Of a DNA stretch of 27,468 bases, positions 1-6,129 are shown one piece after another. Origin of the DNA: Pseudomonadota bacterium (lineage in GTDB: Bacteria; Pseudomonadota; Alphaproteobacteria; Sphingomonadales; Sphingomonadaceae); assembly GCA_023423775.1 (NCBI GenBank), contig JAFAEZ010000105.1, positions 1 through 27,468 of the forward strand. The letters are read 5' to 3'. The notes beneath the pieces were generated by a model. The model was not told the DNA's origin and did not search any database. It saw only the letters and a program-made list of their open reading frames with translations. Both the position numbers and the translations under genes were made by a program. The first letter of the stretch is position 1, and each line of letters begins with the position of its first letter.

Positions 1-2
1 CC

Positions 3-1037
3 CGCGGCCCCCACCCCACCCCCCCCCGGGCCGCCGGCCGGGGCGCGCTCGACAATTGGGGCATCAGCAGCGTCGGCCCCGTCCGCCTGCAGGGTAATGT
101 CGACGTGCACGGCGTCGCCGGCAGCGGGGACCGGTTGACGCTCGGCGCGGTCGCGACCGTACCGGACGTCGAGGAATTCCATCTCGTCCGCGCCGCTTAC
201 TCCGTGCCGATCGGTAACGACGGCACCGAATTGCGCCTCGATTCCTATCTTGCCCGATCCGAGCCCGGTGGCGCGATCGCCGACCGCGACCTCGACGGGC
301 GCAGCCTGGAAGCCGCTTTGGCCGTCAGTCACCCGTTCGTGCGCAGCCGCGCCTGGAGCCTGTGGGGCGACCTCGGCTTCGCGCTGCGCGACTCGCGCCA
401 GTCGCGCGACGACGTGCGCATCCGCGACGACCGCTTCGCGACCCTGACCGCCAGCGCCTTCGCCAATGCCAAATTAGGCGACGGCCGGGTCCGCGGCCGC
501 ATCGCCTTCGTCCAGGGCGTCGACGCCTTCGACGCTACCGAGCGCGGCGATCCGCTCGCCTCGCGCCCCGACGGCAGCGCGATCTTCTCCAAGGTCGAGG
601 CTTGGGGACGCCTCAACGCGCCGCTGAGCCAGAAAATCAGCCTGCAGATCGAGGCCCAGGGCCAGATCGCCTCGCGCCCGCTCCTTTCGAGCGAGGAGAT
701 GGGCCTTGGCGGGCGCACCTTCCTGCGCGGCTACGATTATCGTGAGCTTTCGGGCGACAAGGGCGTGGCCGGCTCGGCCGAATTACGCTTCGACCTCGGC
801 AAGCTGGGGAATGCCGTGCGCTGGGTTCAGCCCTATCTCTATGCCGACGCCGGATCGGTGGGGAATTACCAAGGCGGCGGGGGCGGCGGCAGCCTCGCCT
901 CGACCGGCGGCGGCGTCCGCCTCTGGCTCGGCAGCCGCTTCGAGGCCGGCGTCGAGCTTGGCGTGCCGCTCCGCGACGGTGCCTTCGGCCGCGACTGCGA
1001 TCCGCGCCTGTCACTCACCTTCGGCGCCCGCCTCTGA
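3..1037 (+). CDS. TpsB/ShlB-type outer-membrane transporter, C-terminal part (5'-truncated by window edge)
   Basis: The frame is open to the left edge, so only the end of the gene is present (about 345 codons). The protein looks like the beta-barrel half of a two-partner secretion transporter of the ShlB/FhaC/HecB family, which exports a large TpsA partner across the outer membrane. Visible signs are the early LDNWGISSVGP segment with GSGDRLTLG after it (matching the family pattern around the first barrel strands), alternating amphipathic strands throughout, and the hallmark FLRGYDYRELSGDKG near the C-terminus (the conserved RGY loop motif), followed by a strand pair ending in LTFGARL. The POTRA domains and signal peptide would lie upstream. 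An internal GTG at 105 is not a convincing start because the family homology continues to its left. No TpsA substrate is visible; it may lie outside the window. The first ~40 bases are oddly C-rich and their translation should not be trusted. Confidence 0.8.
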   Translation, partial: RGPHPTPPRAAGRGALDNWGISSVGPVRLQGNVDVHGVAGSGDRLTLGAVATVPDVEEFHLVRAAYSVPIGNDGTELRLDSYLARSEPGGAIADRDLDGRSLEAALAVSHPFVRSRAWSLWGDLGFALRDSRQSRDDVRIRDDRFATLTASAFANAKLGDGRVRGRIAFVQGVDAFDATERGDPLASRPDGSAIFSKVEAWGRLNAPLSQKISLQIEAQGQIASRPLLSSEEMGLGGRTFLRGYDYRELSGDKGVAGSAELRFDLGKLGNAVRWVQPYLYADAGSVGNYQGGGGGGSLASTGGGVRLWLGSRFEAGVELGVPLRDGAFGRDCDPRLSLTFGARL

Positions 1038-1085
1038 ATCCTCGCCTGCGTTGACGCGGGGCTGCTTTACGTTAAGGGAAAGCGG

Positions 1086-2057
1086 ATGGCCCTGCCCCCG
1101 CTCTTTGATCGCCTGCGGCTTCCCGTCATCGGCTCGCCGCTGTTCATCGTCTCCACCCCCGATCTCGTCATCGCCCAGTGCAAGGCGGGGATCGTCGGCT
1201 CGTTCCCGGCGCTGAACGCGCGACCGCAGTCGCAGCTCGACGAATGGCTGCACCGGATCACCGAGGAGCTCGCCGCCTGGGACCGCGAGCATCCCGACAC
1301 GCCAGCGGCGCCTTATGCGGTCAACCAGATCGTCCACCGCTCCAACCCGCGGCTGGAGGAAGATGTCGCGACCTGCGCGAAATGGAAGGTGCCGATCGTG
1401 ATCACCTCGCTTGGCGCGCGCGAAGAGCTCAACCACGCGGTCCAGGGGTGGGGCGGGATCACGTTGCACGACATCATAGACGACCGGTTTGCGCGCAAGG
1501 CCATTGAGAAGGGCGCCGACGGGCTGATCGCGGTGGCGGCGGGCGCCGGCGGCCATGCCGGGCGGCTGTCGCCGTTCGCGCTGGTCGAGGAGATACGCGA
1601 ATGGTTCGACGGGCCGCTGGTCCTGTCGGGCGCGATCGCCACCGGCCGCGCCATCCTCTCGGCCCAGGCGATGGGCGCCGACCTCGCCTATATCGGCTCG
1701 CCGTTCATCGCGACCAGCGAAGCCAATGCGGCGGACGATTACAAGCAGGGCATCGTCGACGGCCGCGCCGCCGACATCGTCTATTCGAGCCTGTTCACCG
1801 GCGTGCACGGAAACTATCTGCGCCAGTCGATCGCGGCCGCCGGGCTCGATCCAGACAACCTCCCCGAAGGCGATCTCAGCACGATGAACTTCGGCACTGG
1901 CGAGGGCAGCAAGTCCAAGGCCTGGCGCGATATCTGGGGCTCGGGTCAGGGCATCGGCGCGGTCAAATCGGTCGGCCCGGCGGCCGACTATATCGCCCGC
2001 CTCGCCGCCGAATATGCCGAGGCCAAGATTAGACTTGCTGGCATATCTGCTTATTAA
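1086..2057 (+). CDS. NAD(P)H-dependent flavin oxidoreductase / nitronate monooxygenase family
   Basis: FMN-dependent TIM-barrel enzyme of the nitronate monooxygenase (2-nitropropane dioxygenase) family, 323 aa, cytoplasmic. Members oxidise alkyl nitronates, and some are enoyl reductases (FabK-like) or quinone reductases. The sequence shows the N-terminal PVIGSPLFIVSTPDL flavin-site strand (residues 13-27), GAGGHAGR at 153-160 with the His (157) that aligns with the family's catalytic His, the phosphate-binding GAIATG at 182-187, and GADLAYIGSPFIAT at 197-210. The ATG is preceded by AAGGGA at a suitable distance. It is followed tail-to-tail by the thioesterase gene, the two stops sharing bases. 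No operon partner indicates the substrate, so the assignment stays at family level. Confidence 0.85.
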   Translation: MALPPLFDRLRLPVIGSPLFIVSTPDLVIAQCKAGIVGSFPALNARPQSQLDEWLHRITEELAAWDREHPDTPAAPYAVNQIVHRSNPRLEEDVATCAKWKVPIVITSLGAREELNHAVQGWGGITLHDIIDDRFARKAIEKGADGLIAVAAGAGGHAGRLSPFALVEEIREWFDGPLVLSGAIATGRAILSAQAMGADLAYIGSPFIATSEANAADDYKQGIVDGRAADIVYSSLFTGVHGNYLRQSIAAAGLDPDNLPEGDLSTMNFGTGEGSKSKAWRDIWGSGQGIGAVKSVGPAADYIARLAAEYAEAKIRLAGISAY

Positions 2058-2485
2058 ACGATTGATCTAAATACTTTTTGCCAGGATTCCGGAAGCGCCG
2101 CCGGGCGCCGGGTGGCGCGGTCGACATAGACGTGGACGAAACGCCCTTCGGCGGCGGCTTCAGAGTGAGTCTTAGCAAAGATGCCAAGGCTATAGGCGAC
2201 GCTCGACCGCCCAACATGGGCGATCGCGAGCCCGACATCGACCGGCTCGGGATAAGCGAGCGGGGCGGCGTAGCGACAACCGGTCTCGACGACGAGGCCA
2301 ATCGGATCGCCCTTGGCGACGTCGAGCAGGCCCTGCTCGATCAGCCAGGCATTCACCGCGGTGTCGAACCAGCTGTAATAGACGACATTGTTGACGTGGC
2401 CGTAGGCGTCGTTGTCCGACCAGCGCGTGCCGATCTCGCGCCAGACCTTGTAATGCTCGCGGCCCTTCAGCGGCTCGCGGCTCAC
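2054..2485 (-). CDS. acyl-CoA thioesterase, 4-hydroxybenzoyl-CoA thioesterase-like hot-dog fold
   Basis: 143-aa single hot-dog domain protein that should hydrolyse an acyl-CoA thioester in the cytoplasm. The motif TRWSDNDAYGHVNNVVYYSW (about residues 21-40) is the 4HBT/YbgC signature; the Asp in this segment (DNDAYGHVNN) is the usual catalytic position. Length is normal for the family. Its ATG overlaps the stop of the upstream alcohol dehydrogenase by 4 nt (ATGA), so the two are almost surely cotranscribed and translationally coupled. Its own stop lies inside the TTAA that also ends the convergent flavoprotein gene. Substrate unknown; medium or aromatic acyl-CoA is possible. Confidence 0.85.
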   Translation of the reverse strand: MSREPLKGREHYKVWREIGTRWSDNDAYGHVNNVVYYSWFDTAVNAWLIEQGLLDVAKGDPIGLVVETGCRYAAPLAYPEPVDVGLAIAHVGRSSVAYSLGIFAKTHSEAAAEGRFVHVYVDRATRRPAALPESWQKVFRSIV

Positions 2486-3621
2486 AGCGCTGCCTCATAG
2501 AGCCGGCGCGCGTCGGCCTGCGTGATCGGGCACGGATTGTTCACCAGCAGCCGCTCCTGCTTCATCGCCTCGCTCGCCAGCATGTCGAGATCCGAGTGGG
2601 TGACACCGACCTCCGCCAGGCGCTGCGGCACGCCGGCCGCGCGGCCGAGCTGAGCCAGCCGCTCGACAAGGCCCTGCGCCTGAGCCTGCGCGCCGACCCC
2701 GGCGAGCCCCGGTTCAAGCAAGGCGCCGAGCTCGGCATAGGACGTCATCGCGGCAGGCATGTTGTGGCCGAGCACATGGACCAGCATCAGCGCGTTGGAG
2801 AGGCCGTGGGGGACGTGGAAATGGCCGCCGAGCGGGTAAGCGAGTGCGTGGACCCCCGCGACCGGCGCGTTGGCGAAGGCGACGCCGGCGAGATGCGCGC
2901 CGAGCAGCATGGCCGAGCGCGCCTCGATATCGTCGGGCCTATCGCAGGCCCGCAGAAGATTGTCGGAGAGCAATTTCAGCGCCTCGCGCGCGAGCATATC
3001 AGAAACCGGGTTCTTGAGCCGCTTTGAGGTATAGGCCTCGATCGCGTGCACCATGGCGTCGATCCCCGTCGCGGCGGTCACCGGGCGCGGCAGCCCGACC
3101 GTCAGCCCGGCATCGAGGATCGCCCAATCGGCGATCAGGGCGGTGCTGCTCACTCCCCTCTTTTCGCTGCCGCCGACGGTGATGACGGTGACCGGCGTGG
3201 CTTCGGATCCGGTCCCGGCGGTGGTCGGGACCAGCGCCAATGGAAGCCGCGCGCCGGTCGCCTTGCCGACGCCCCACAAAGCGTCGAGCTCGTCACCGCT
3301 GCCGAGCAGATAAGCGGCGAGCTTGGCAACATCCATCGGGCTGCCGCCGCCGAAGCCGACCACCGCGCTGCACCCCTGCCCGGCCGCCACCGCGGCCTCC
3401 ACCGTCGCGCGCGAAGGATCGGGCTCGACGGCATCGAACAGCACCGGCTCGATCCCGACCTCGGCCAGCGAGTCGAGCGCCGCCTCGGCGAGCCCCAGCG
3501 CCCGCACTTGGGCATCGGTGACGAAGAGACATTTTCCGGGCGGCAGAAGCCCGCCCAGCCGGCGCGCCGCACCGGGCGCCGCGATGAGCTTGGGCCCATA
3601 ATGGAATTCAAAGGCTTTCAT
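2482..3621 (-). CDS. iron-containing alcohol dehydrogenase
   Basis: 379-aa group III (Fe-type) alcohol dehydrogenase, NAD(P)-linked oxidation of an alcohol or reduction of an aldehyde in the cytoplasm. The nucleotide-binding part carries GFGGGSPMDVAK (residues 89-100) and PTTAGTGSE (132-140). The metal site is recognisable: Asp188 and His192 in GIDAMVHAIEAY, His258 in GVHALAYPLGGH and His272 in VPHG; the 4- and 14-residue spacings match those of FucO-type enzymes. Length is typical. The start lacks a clear Shine-Dalgarno sequence. It is first in a two-gene unit with the overlapping thioesterase, suggesting a small aldehyde/acyl-CoA pathway; the substrate cannot be read from the sequence. Confidence 0.9.
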   Translation of the reverse strand: MKAFEFHYGPKLIAAPGAARRLGGLLPPGKCLFVTDAQVRALGLAEAALDSLAEVGIEPVLFDAVEPDPSRATVEAAVAAGQGCSAVVGFGGGSPMDVAKLAAYLLGSGDELDALWGVGKATGARLPLALVPTTAGTGSEATPVTVITVGGSEKRGVSSTALIADWAILDAGLTVGLPRPVTAATGIDAMVHAIEAYTSKRLKNPVSDMLAREALKLLSDNLLRACDRPDDIEARSAMLLGAHLAGVAFANAPVAGVHALAYPLGGHFHVPHGLSNALMLVHVLGHNMPAAMTSYAELGALLEPGLAGVGAQAQAQGLVERLAQLGRAAGVPQRLAEVGVTHSDLDMLASEAMKQERLLVNNPCPITQADARRLYEAAL

Positions 3622-3659
3622 GGCGCTACGCTAATACCGCGCCGCCGCGAGGCCAAGGA

Positions 3660-4121
3660 TCAGAGCGAGCGCTCGAGCCGGCTCAGCAGGCTGCGCGCCG
3701 GACTGGGCTGCGGTTCAAGGCCGAAGCTTCCGTCGTCGAGTCGCTTGACGCGCGCATAGAGATCGACACTGTTCTGGACGAGCCTGGCCGCCGCCTCGGG
3801 CAATTGGGCCACGACCGCATCATCGCTCTCGACCGCGTCGCCCAAGCGTCGCGCTGGACGACGCGCCTGCGCCGGGGTCAGCTCGCCGCTTTCGACCGCG
3901 CGCTGGGTCAGCAGCCAGGCGATGACGTGCATCAACCGAGTCGTGACCTTGAGCGACTCGCAGGAAAAGCCGACCCGCACGATCGGATCGAGCGCCATCC
4001 GGTCGCCGCGGCCGTTGCGGTCGAAATAAGCGCGCGCCTCGTCTGCCAGCAGCATCGCTTCGACATAGAGCGAGTCGATCAGCTTCGGAGTCATGCGCGC
4101 GCGGGCATCGTCGGTGGCCAT
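3660..4121 (-). CDS. RcdA-like protein (DUF1465 family)
   Basis: 153-aa helical protein of the DUF1465 family, which includes Caulobacter RcdA, an adaptor that helps ClpXP degrade CtrA and other cell-cycle substrates. The recognisable core is residues 14-75: SLYVEAMLLADEARAYFD, then SCESLKVTTRLMHVIAWLLTQRAVESGEL, which matches the family pattern ESLRxTTRLMQxxSWLLxQRAV. The C-terminus (about residues 120-153) is charged and likely flexible. Adaptor activity in this organism is inferred from family only. The ATG has no strong Shine-Dalgarno sequence; a Met at residue 10 is an alternative. It lies just downstream of a YdcH-type gene on the same strand, a neighbourhood I believe is common in sphingomonads. 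Confidence 0.75.
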   Translation of the reverse strand: MATDDARARMTPKLIDSLYVEAMLLADEARAYFDRNGRGDRMALDPIVRVGFSCESLKVTTRLMHVIAWLLTQRAVESGELTPAQARRPARRLGDAVESDDAVVAQLPEAAARLVQNSVDLYARVKRLDDGSFGLEPQPSPARSLLSRLERSL

Positions 4122-4194
4122 TGCGCGAGGATGCCACAGGCGCTCGCTACAGCCTACGAATAAAGAAGGTAAACCAGGTGATTTCGCGCCGGGC

Positions 4195-4404
4195 TCAGGC
4201 GATGATATCGGGAACGAAAGTGTCCTCGATCGCGCTGATCTCGTCGCGCAGGCGGAGCTTGCGCTTCTTCAACCGGGCGAGCTGGAGTTGGTCGGGATGC
4301 GGGGTTTCGAGCAAGGCCGCGATCGCGGAGTCGAGATCGCGATGCTCGAGCCGGAGCCGCACCAGCCGGGAAGCCGCACCGATATTGTTGGCGTCCATGA
4401 TCAT
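4195..4404 (-). CDS. YdcH/DUF465 family small protein
   Basis: 69-aa all-helical protein of the YdcH (DUF465) family. The C-terminal half reads LKKRKLRLRDEISAIED, the typical K-K-x-K-L-x-x-x-D-E/I-x pattern of the family, preceded by the heptad-like helix with PHPDQLQLARL. Function of the family is unknown. M1 and M3 are both possible starts, and the Shine-Dalgarno sequence is weak for either. It precedes the RcdA-like gene by about 75 bp on the same strand and is divergent from a second, shorter YdcH-type gene at 4552. Confidence 0.8.
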   Translation of the reverse strand: MIMDANNIGAASRLVRLRLEHRDLDSAIAALLETPHPDQLQLARLKKRKLRLRDEISAIEDTFVPDIIA

Positions 4405-4551
4405 CGCCCCGTCACGCTACCCGCCCCGCCTCAACTGCGCTATTGATAGATCATCAACCGGTCGTCGTACATAGAAGGGAGACTGTCCGATAGGCGGAGA
4501 CAAAGGCCCAAAGCGATGTTCTAATCTGCACCACCAACCAAGGAGATGGGA
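4405..4551. promoter_or_regulatory. divergent intergenic region between two YdcH-type genes
   Basis: This 147-bp spacer separates two head-to-head DUF465 genes, so it must hold promoters in both directions or one promoter with long leaders. It is less GC-rich than the flanking genes. I did not find a pair of hexamers good enough to call. Confidence 0.4.
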
Positions 4552-4710
4552 ATGCAACAGGCGCATATGTCCGCATTGGAAACGAAGCATGCCGGTCTTG
4601 ACGCACGCATCAACGAAGAGAGTCAGCGCCCCCATCCGGACGACACCCTGTTAGCCCGCCTTAAAAAAGAGAAATTGAGAGTGAAGGAAGCCCTGACCGG
4701 GATTTCCTAA
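4552..4710 (+). CDS. second YdcH/DUF465-type small protein (52 aa)
   Basis: A short reading frame of 52 codons plus stop, with an excellent ribosome-binding site: AAGGAG at 4540-4545, six bases before the ATG. The protein starts MQQAHMSALETKHAGLDARI and ends with the DUF465 signature LLARLKKEKLRVKEAL. The PHPDD segment before it parallels PHPDQ in the divergent paralogue, so the two are homologous. It ends seven bases from the stop of the convergent PilZ gene. Function is unknown; a small soluble helical-hairpin protein is expected. Confidence 0.85.
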   Translation: MQQAHMSALETKHAGLDARINEESQRPHPDDTLLARLKKEKLRVKEALTGIS

Positions 4711-4717
4711 AGGGCCG

Positions 4718-5074
4718 TCAGAGCGGGCGCTGCTTCGGCGGCGCCTGCTTCACCACAGGCTTGCGGGCCTTGAGCGGGTCAACCTCGCTGTCGAAGTTGA
4801 CGCCGATCCGCCCCCTTTTCACCCACGCCACCTTGCCTGCTACCGAGCCGATGCCGCGGACGGTCACCACCACCGGTTCGCCGGGGGTCGCCACATCCAT
4901 GTAATCGGCCATCAGCCCGATTGCCGAAAGGTTGCGAACGCGCAGCGGCTGCAGGTCGCCCTTGGCCTCGCCCGCGCGCTGAATCGTCGCGGACAGGAAC
5001 AGGCTGTCGCGGGCGGCCGTGCGCCGGCTCTGTGTGGTTGCCGCGCCAGAGGCGGCGATCGTCTTCTCGGGCAC
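4718..5074 (-). CDS. PilZ-domain protein
   Basis: 118-aa single-domain PilZ protein, a likely cyclic-di-GMP receptor. The GTG start is chosen because GGAGG stands 8 nt upstream. The N-terminal arginine cluster RRTAARDSLF (about residues 17-26) corresponds to the RxxxR ligand motif. The second half-motif reads NLSAIG (about 49-54) where the classical form is (D/N)xSxxG, so both binding elements are present. The barrel closes with GKVAWVKRGRIGVNFD (about 79-94). The tail (KPVVKQAPPKQRPL) is basic and proline-rich. A 9-bp inverted repeat ends in the Shine-Dalgarno sequence. The upstream neighbour on the same strand is dksA, so cotranscription is possible. Confidence 0.8.
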   Translation of the reverse strand: MPEKTIAASGAATTQSRRTAARDSLFLSATIQRAGEAKGDLQPLRVRNLSAIGLMADYMDVATPGEPVVVTVRGIGSVAGKVAWVKRGRIGVNFDSEVDPLKARKPVVKQAPPKQRPL

Positions 5075-5085
5075 CGTGTGAACCT

Positions 5086-5110
5086 CCGGACCGCATTGCC
5101 CGCGGTCCGG
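5086..5110 (-). promoter_or_regulatory. inverted repeat abutting the PilZ ribosome-binding site
   Basis: The arms ccggaccgc (5086-5094) and gcggtccgg (5102-5110) are perfectly complementary over 9 bp with a 7-nt loop. On the minus-strand transcript the hairpin ends inside the GGAGG of the PilZ gene. No U-tract follows, so it is not an ordinary terminator. It could limit translation initiation or stabilise the 5' end of the mRNA. Confidence 0.45.
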
Positions 5111-5156
5111 ATCGTCCTTAGCACCGAAATCTCGCGATTGGATTAACGCCGCAGCG

Positions 5157-5615
5157 TCAGTCGTCGCGCGAAACCCGCTCCTGACGTTCGTGGCGCTCCT
5201 GCGCCTCGACCGTCATGGTCGCGATCGGACGGGCCTCGAGACGCGCGAGCGAAATCGGCTCGCCGGTCACTTCGCAAAAGCCATATTCGCCCTGCTCGAT
5301 ACGGCGCAGAGCGGCGTCGATCTTCGAGATGAGCTTACGTTGGCGATCGCGAGTGCGCAGCTCGATCGACCAGTCGGTCTCGCTCGAGGCGCGGTCGGTG
5401 GCGTCGGCTTCCTGGATCGGCCCGCTCTTCAGCGATGCCATCGTGTCGCGGGATTCGCGCACGATCGAGTCCTTCCAGTCGAGCAGCTTCTGGCGGAAAT
5501 AAGCGAGCTGCTCCGGGCTCATGAATTCTTCGTTGGCGCTGGGCTGATAAGCCGCCCCCGAGATCGAATTCTTCTGAAATTGCGGGTCGTAAACGTCGTT
5601 TAGAGCCGTAGCCAT
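5157..5615 (-). CDS. dksA: DksA-type RNA polymerase-binding transcription factor
   Basis: 152-aa DksA homologue that should bind in the secondary channel of RNA polymerase and, with ppGpp, adjust rRNA and amino-acid promoters. The start is taken at the ATG of MATALNDVYDPQ, because GGAGG lies 5 nt before it; an in-frame GTG four codons earlier is part of that Shine-Dalgarno region. The order is a disordered N-terminus (1-35), the coiled-coil (about 36-110: SPEQLAYFRQKLLDWKDSI through ALRRIEQGEYG, with the DATDRASSETDW tip carrying the acidic residues), and the zinc-finger remnant GFCEVTGEPISLARLEARPIATMTVEAQERHER. Only one of the four zinc-ligand cysteines is present (C, T, T, A pattern), as in Cys-poor DksA proteins of alphaproteobacteria. 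Confidence 0.9.
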   Translation of the reverse strand: MATALNDVYDPQFQKNSISGAAYQPSANEEFMSPEQLAYFRQKLLDWKDSIVRESRDTMASLKSGPIQEADATDRASSETDWSIELRTRDRQRKLISKIDAALRRIEQGEYGFCEVTGEPISLARLEARPIATMTVEAQERHERQERVSRDD

Positions 5616-6129
5616 AAACCCCTCCACTCTCTTTCGACCGGCGGAACCCCTCCGGCACCCTAACCTGTGACACCGCCCCGCTATTCCTGCGGTTTATACT
5701 AGGTGTCAGCCCCAGCGCGCCTATACCTGTGGTCCACGGCCTGCACAAGTCGTTCAGAAGTCGATTGAAAATCCCCCGGCATTTCAGCGCGGCCCGTGAC
5801 ATTTTTGCCCGATTGCCAACCTCGGCGGTTGCTGATCCTCTCCGGCCGGCGCGACTCGGGCAACTATCGATTCGCGAAAGGGCGACTAAGCATCCGCCCG
5901 GCCATCCATAGGCCAGCAGAAAACGTTCATCGCCTTTCTCACTTTGTCCTCAAGTGGGACGGAAGTCTCCGCGAGGGCCTTTCTGCAGGCATTTTGAGCC
6001 ATCAAGATGGTTAACGATCTTGCGCTCGTTCGCCTCTTGCCCCCTTTTCTTTCCATCGGCTCACGCAAGCTCGACCGTGACTTAGATTTCGGCGTCGGGA
6101 CAAGCGGGGCGCAGAACAGGGTGCGTGTC
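5616..6129. other. 514-bp region without a convincing gene
   Basis: This stretch lies between the divergent dksA and Ser-rich genes. Short open frames here have no ribosome-binding site, no recognisable motif and atypical composition, so I call no gene. It should contain the dksA promoter and the promoter of the plus-strand gene. It also holds a 7-bp inverted repeat (5668-5674 and 5702-5708) around TATA-like sequence. A small RNA is possible but I see no structural proof. Confidence 0.5.
5668..5708. promoter_or_regulatory. inverted repeat flanking a TATA-like element upstream of dksA
   Basis: tgacacc (5668-5674) and ggtgtca (5702-5708) are perfect complements separated by 27 nt. The spacer contains tttatact, read as TATAAA on the dksA strand. 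The layout would suit a dimeric regulator's operator around a promoter about 80 bp before dksA. No good -35 element is visible, so this remains a guess. Confidence 0.25.

Noticed and set aside
4417..4635. 72-codon minus-strand frame across the divergent YdcH spacer
   Set aside because: It overlaps the well supported 52-aa gene in the opposite direction and has no family signature.
5729..6014. Short plus-strand open frames in the gap before the Ser-rich gene
   Set aside because: They have no ribosome-binding site, no motif and no typical codon pattern, so I did not call them genes.
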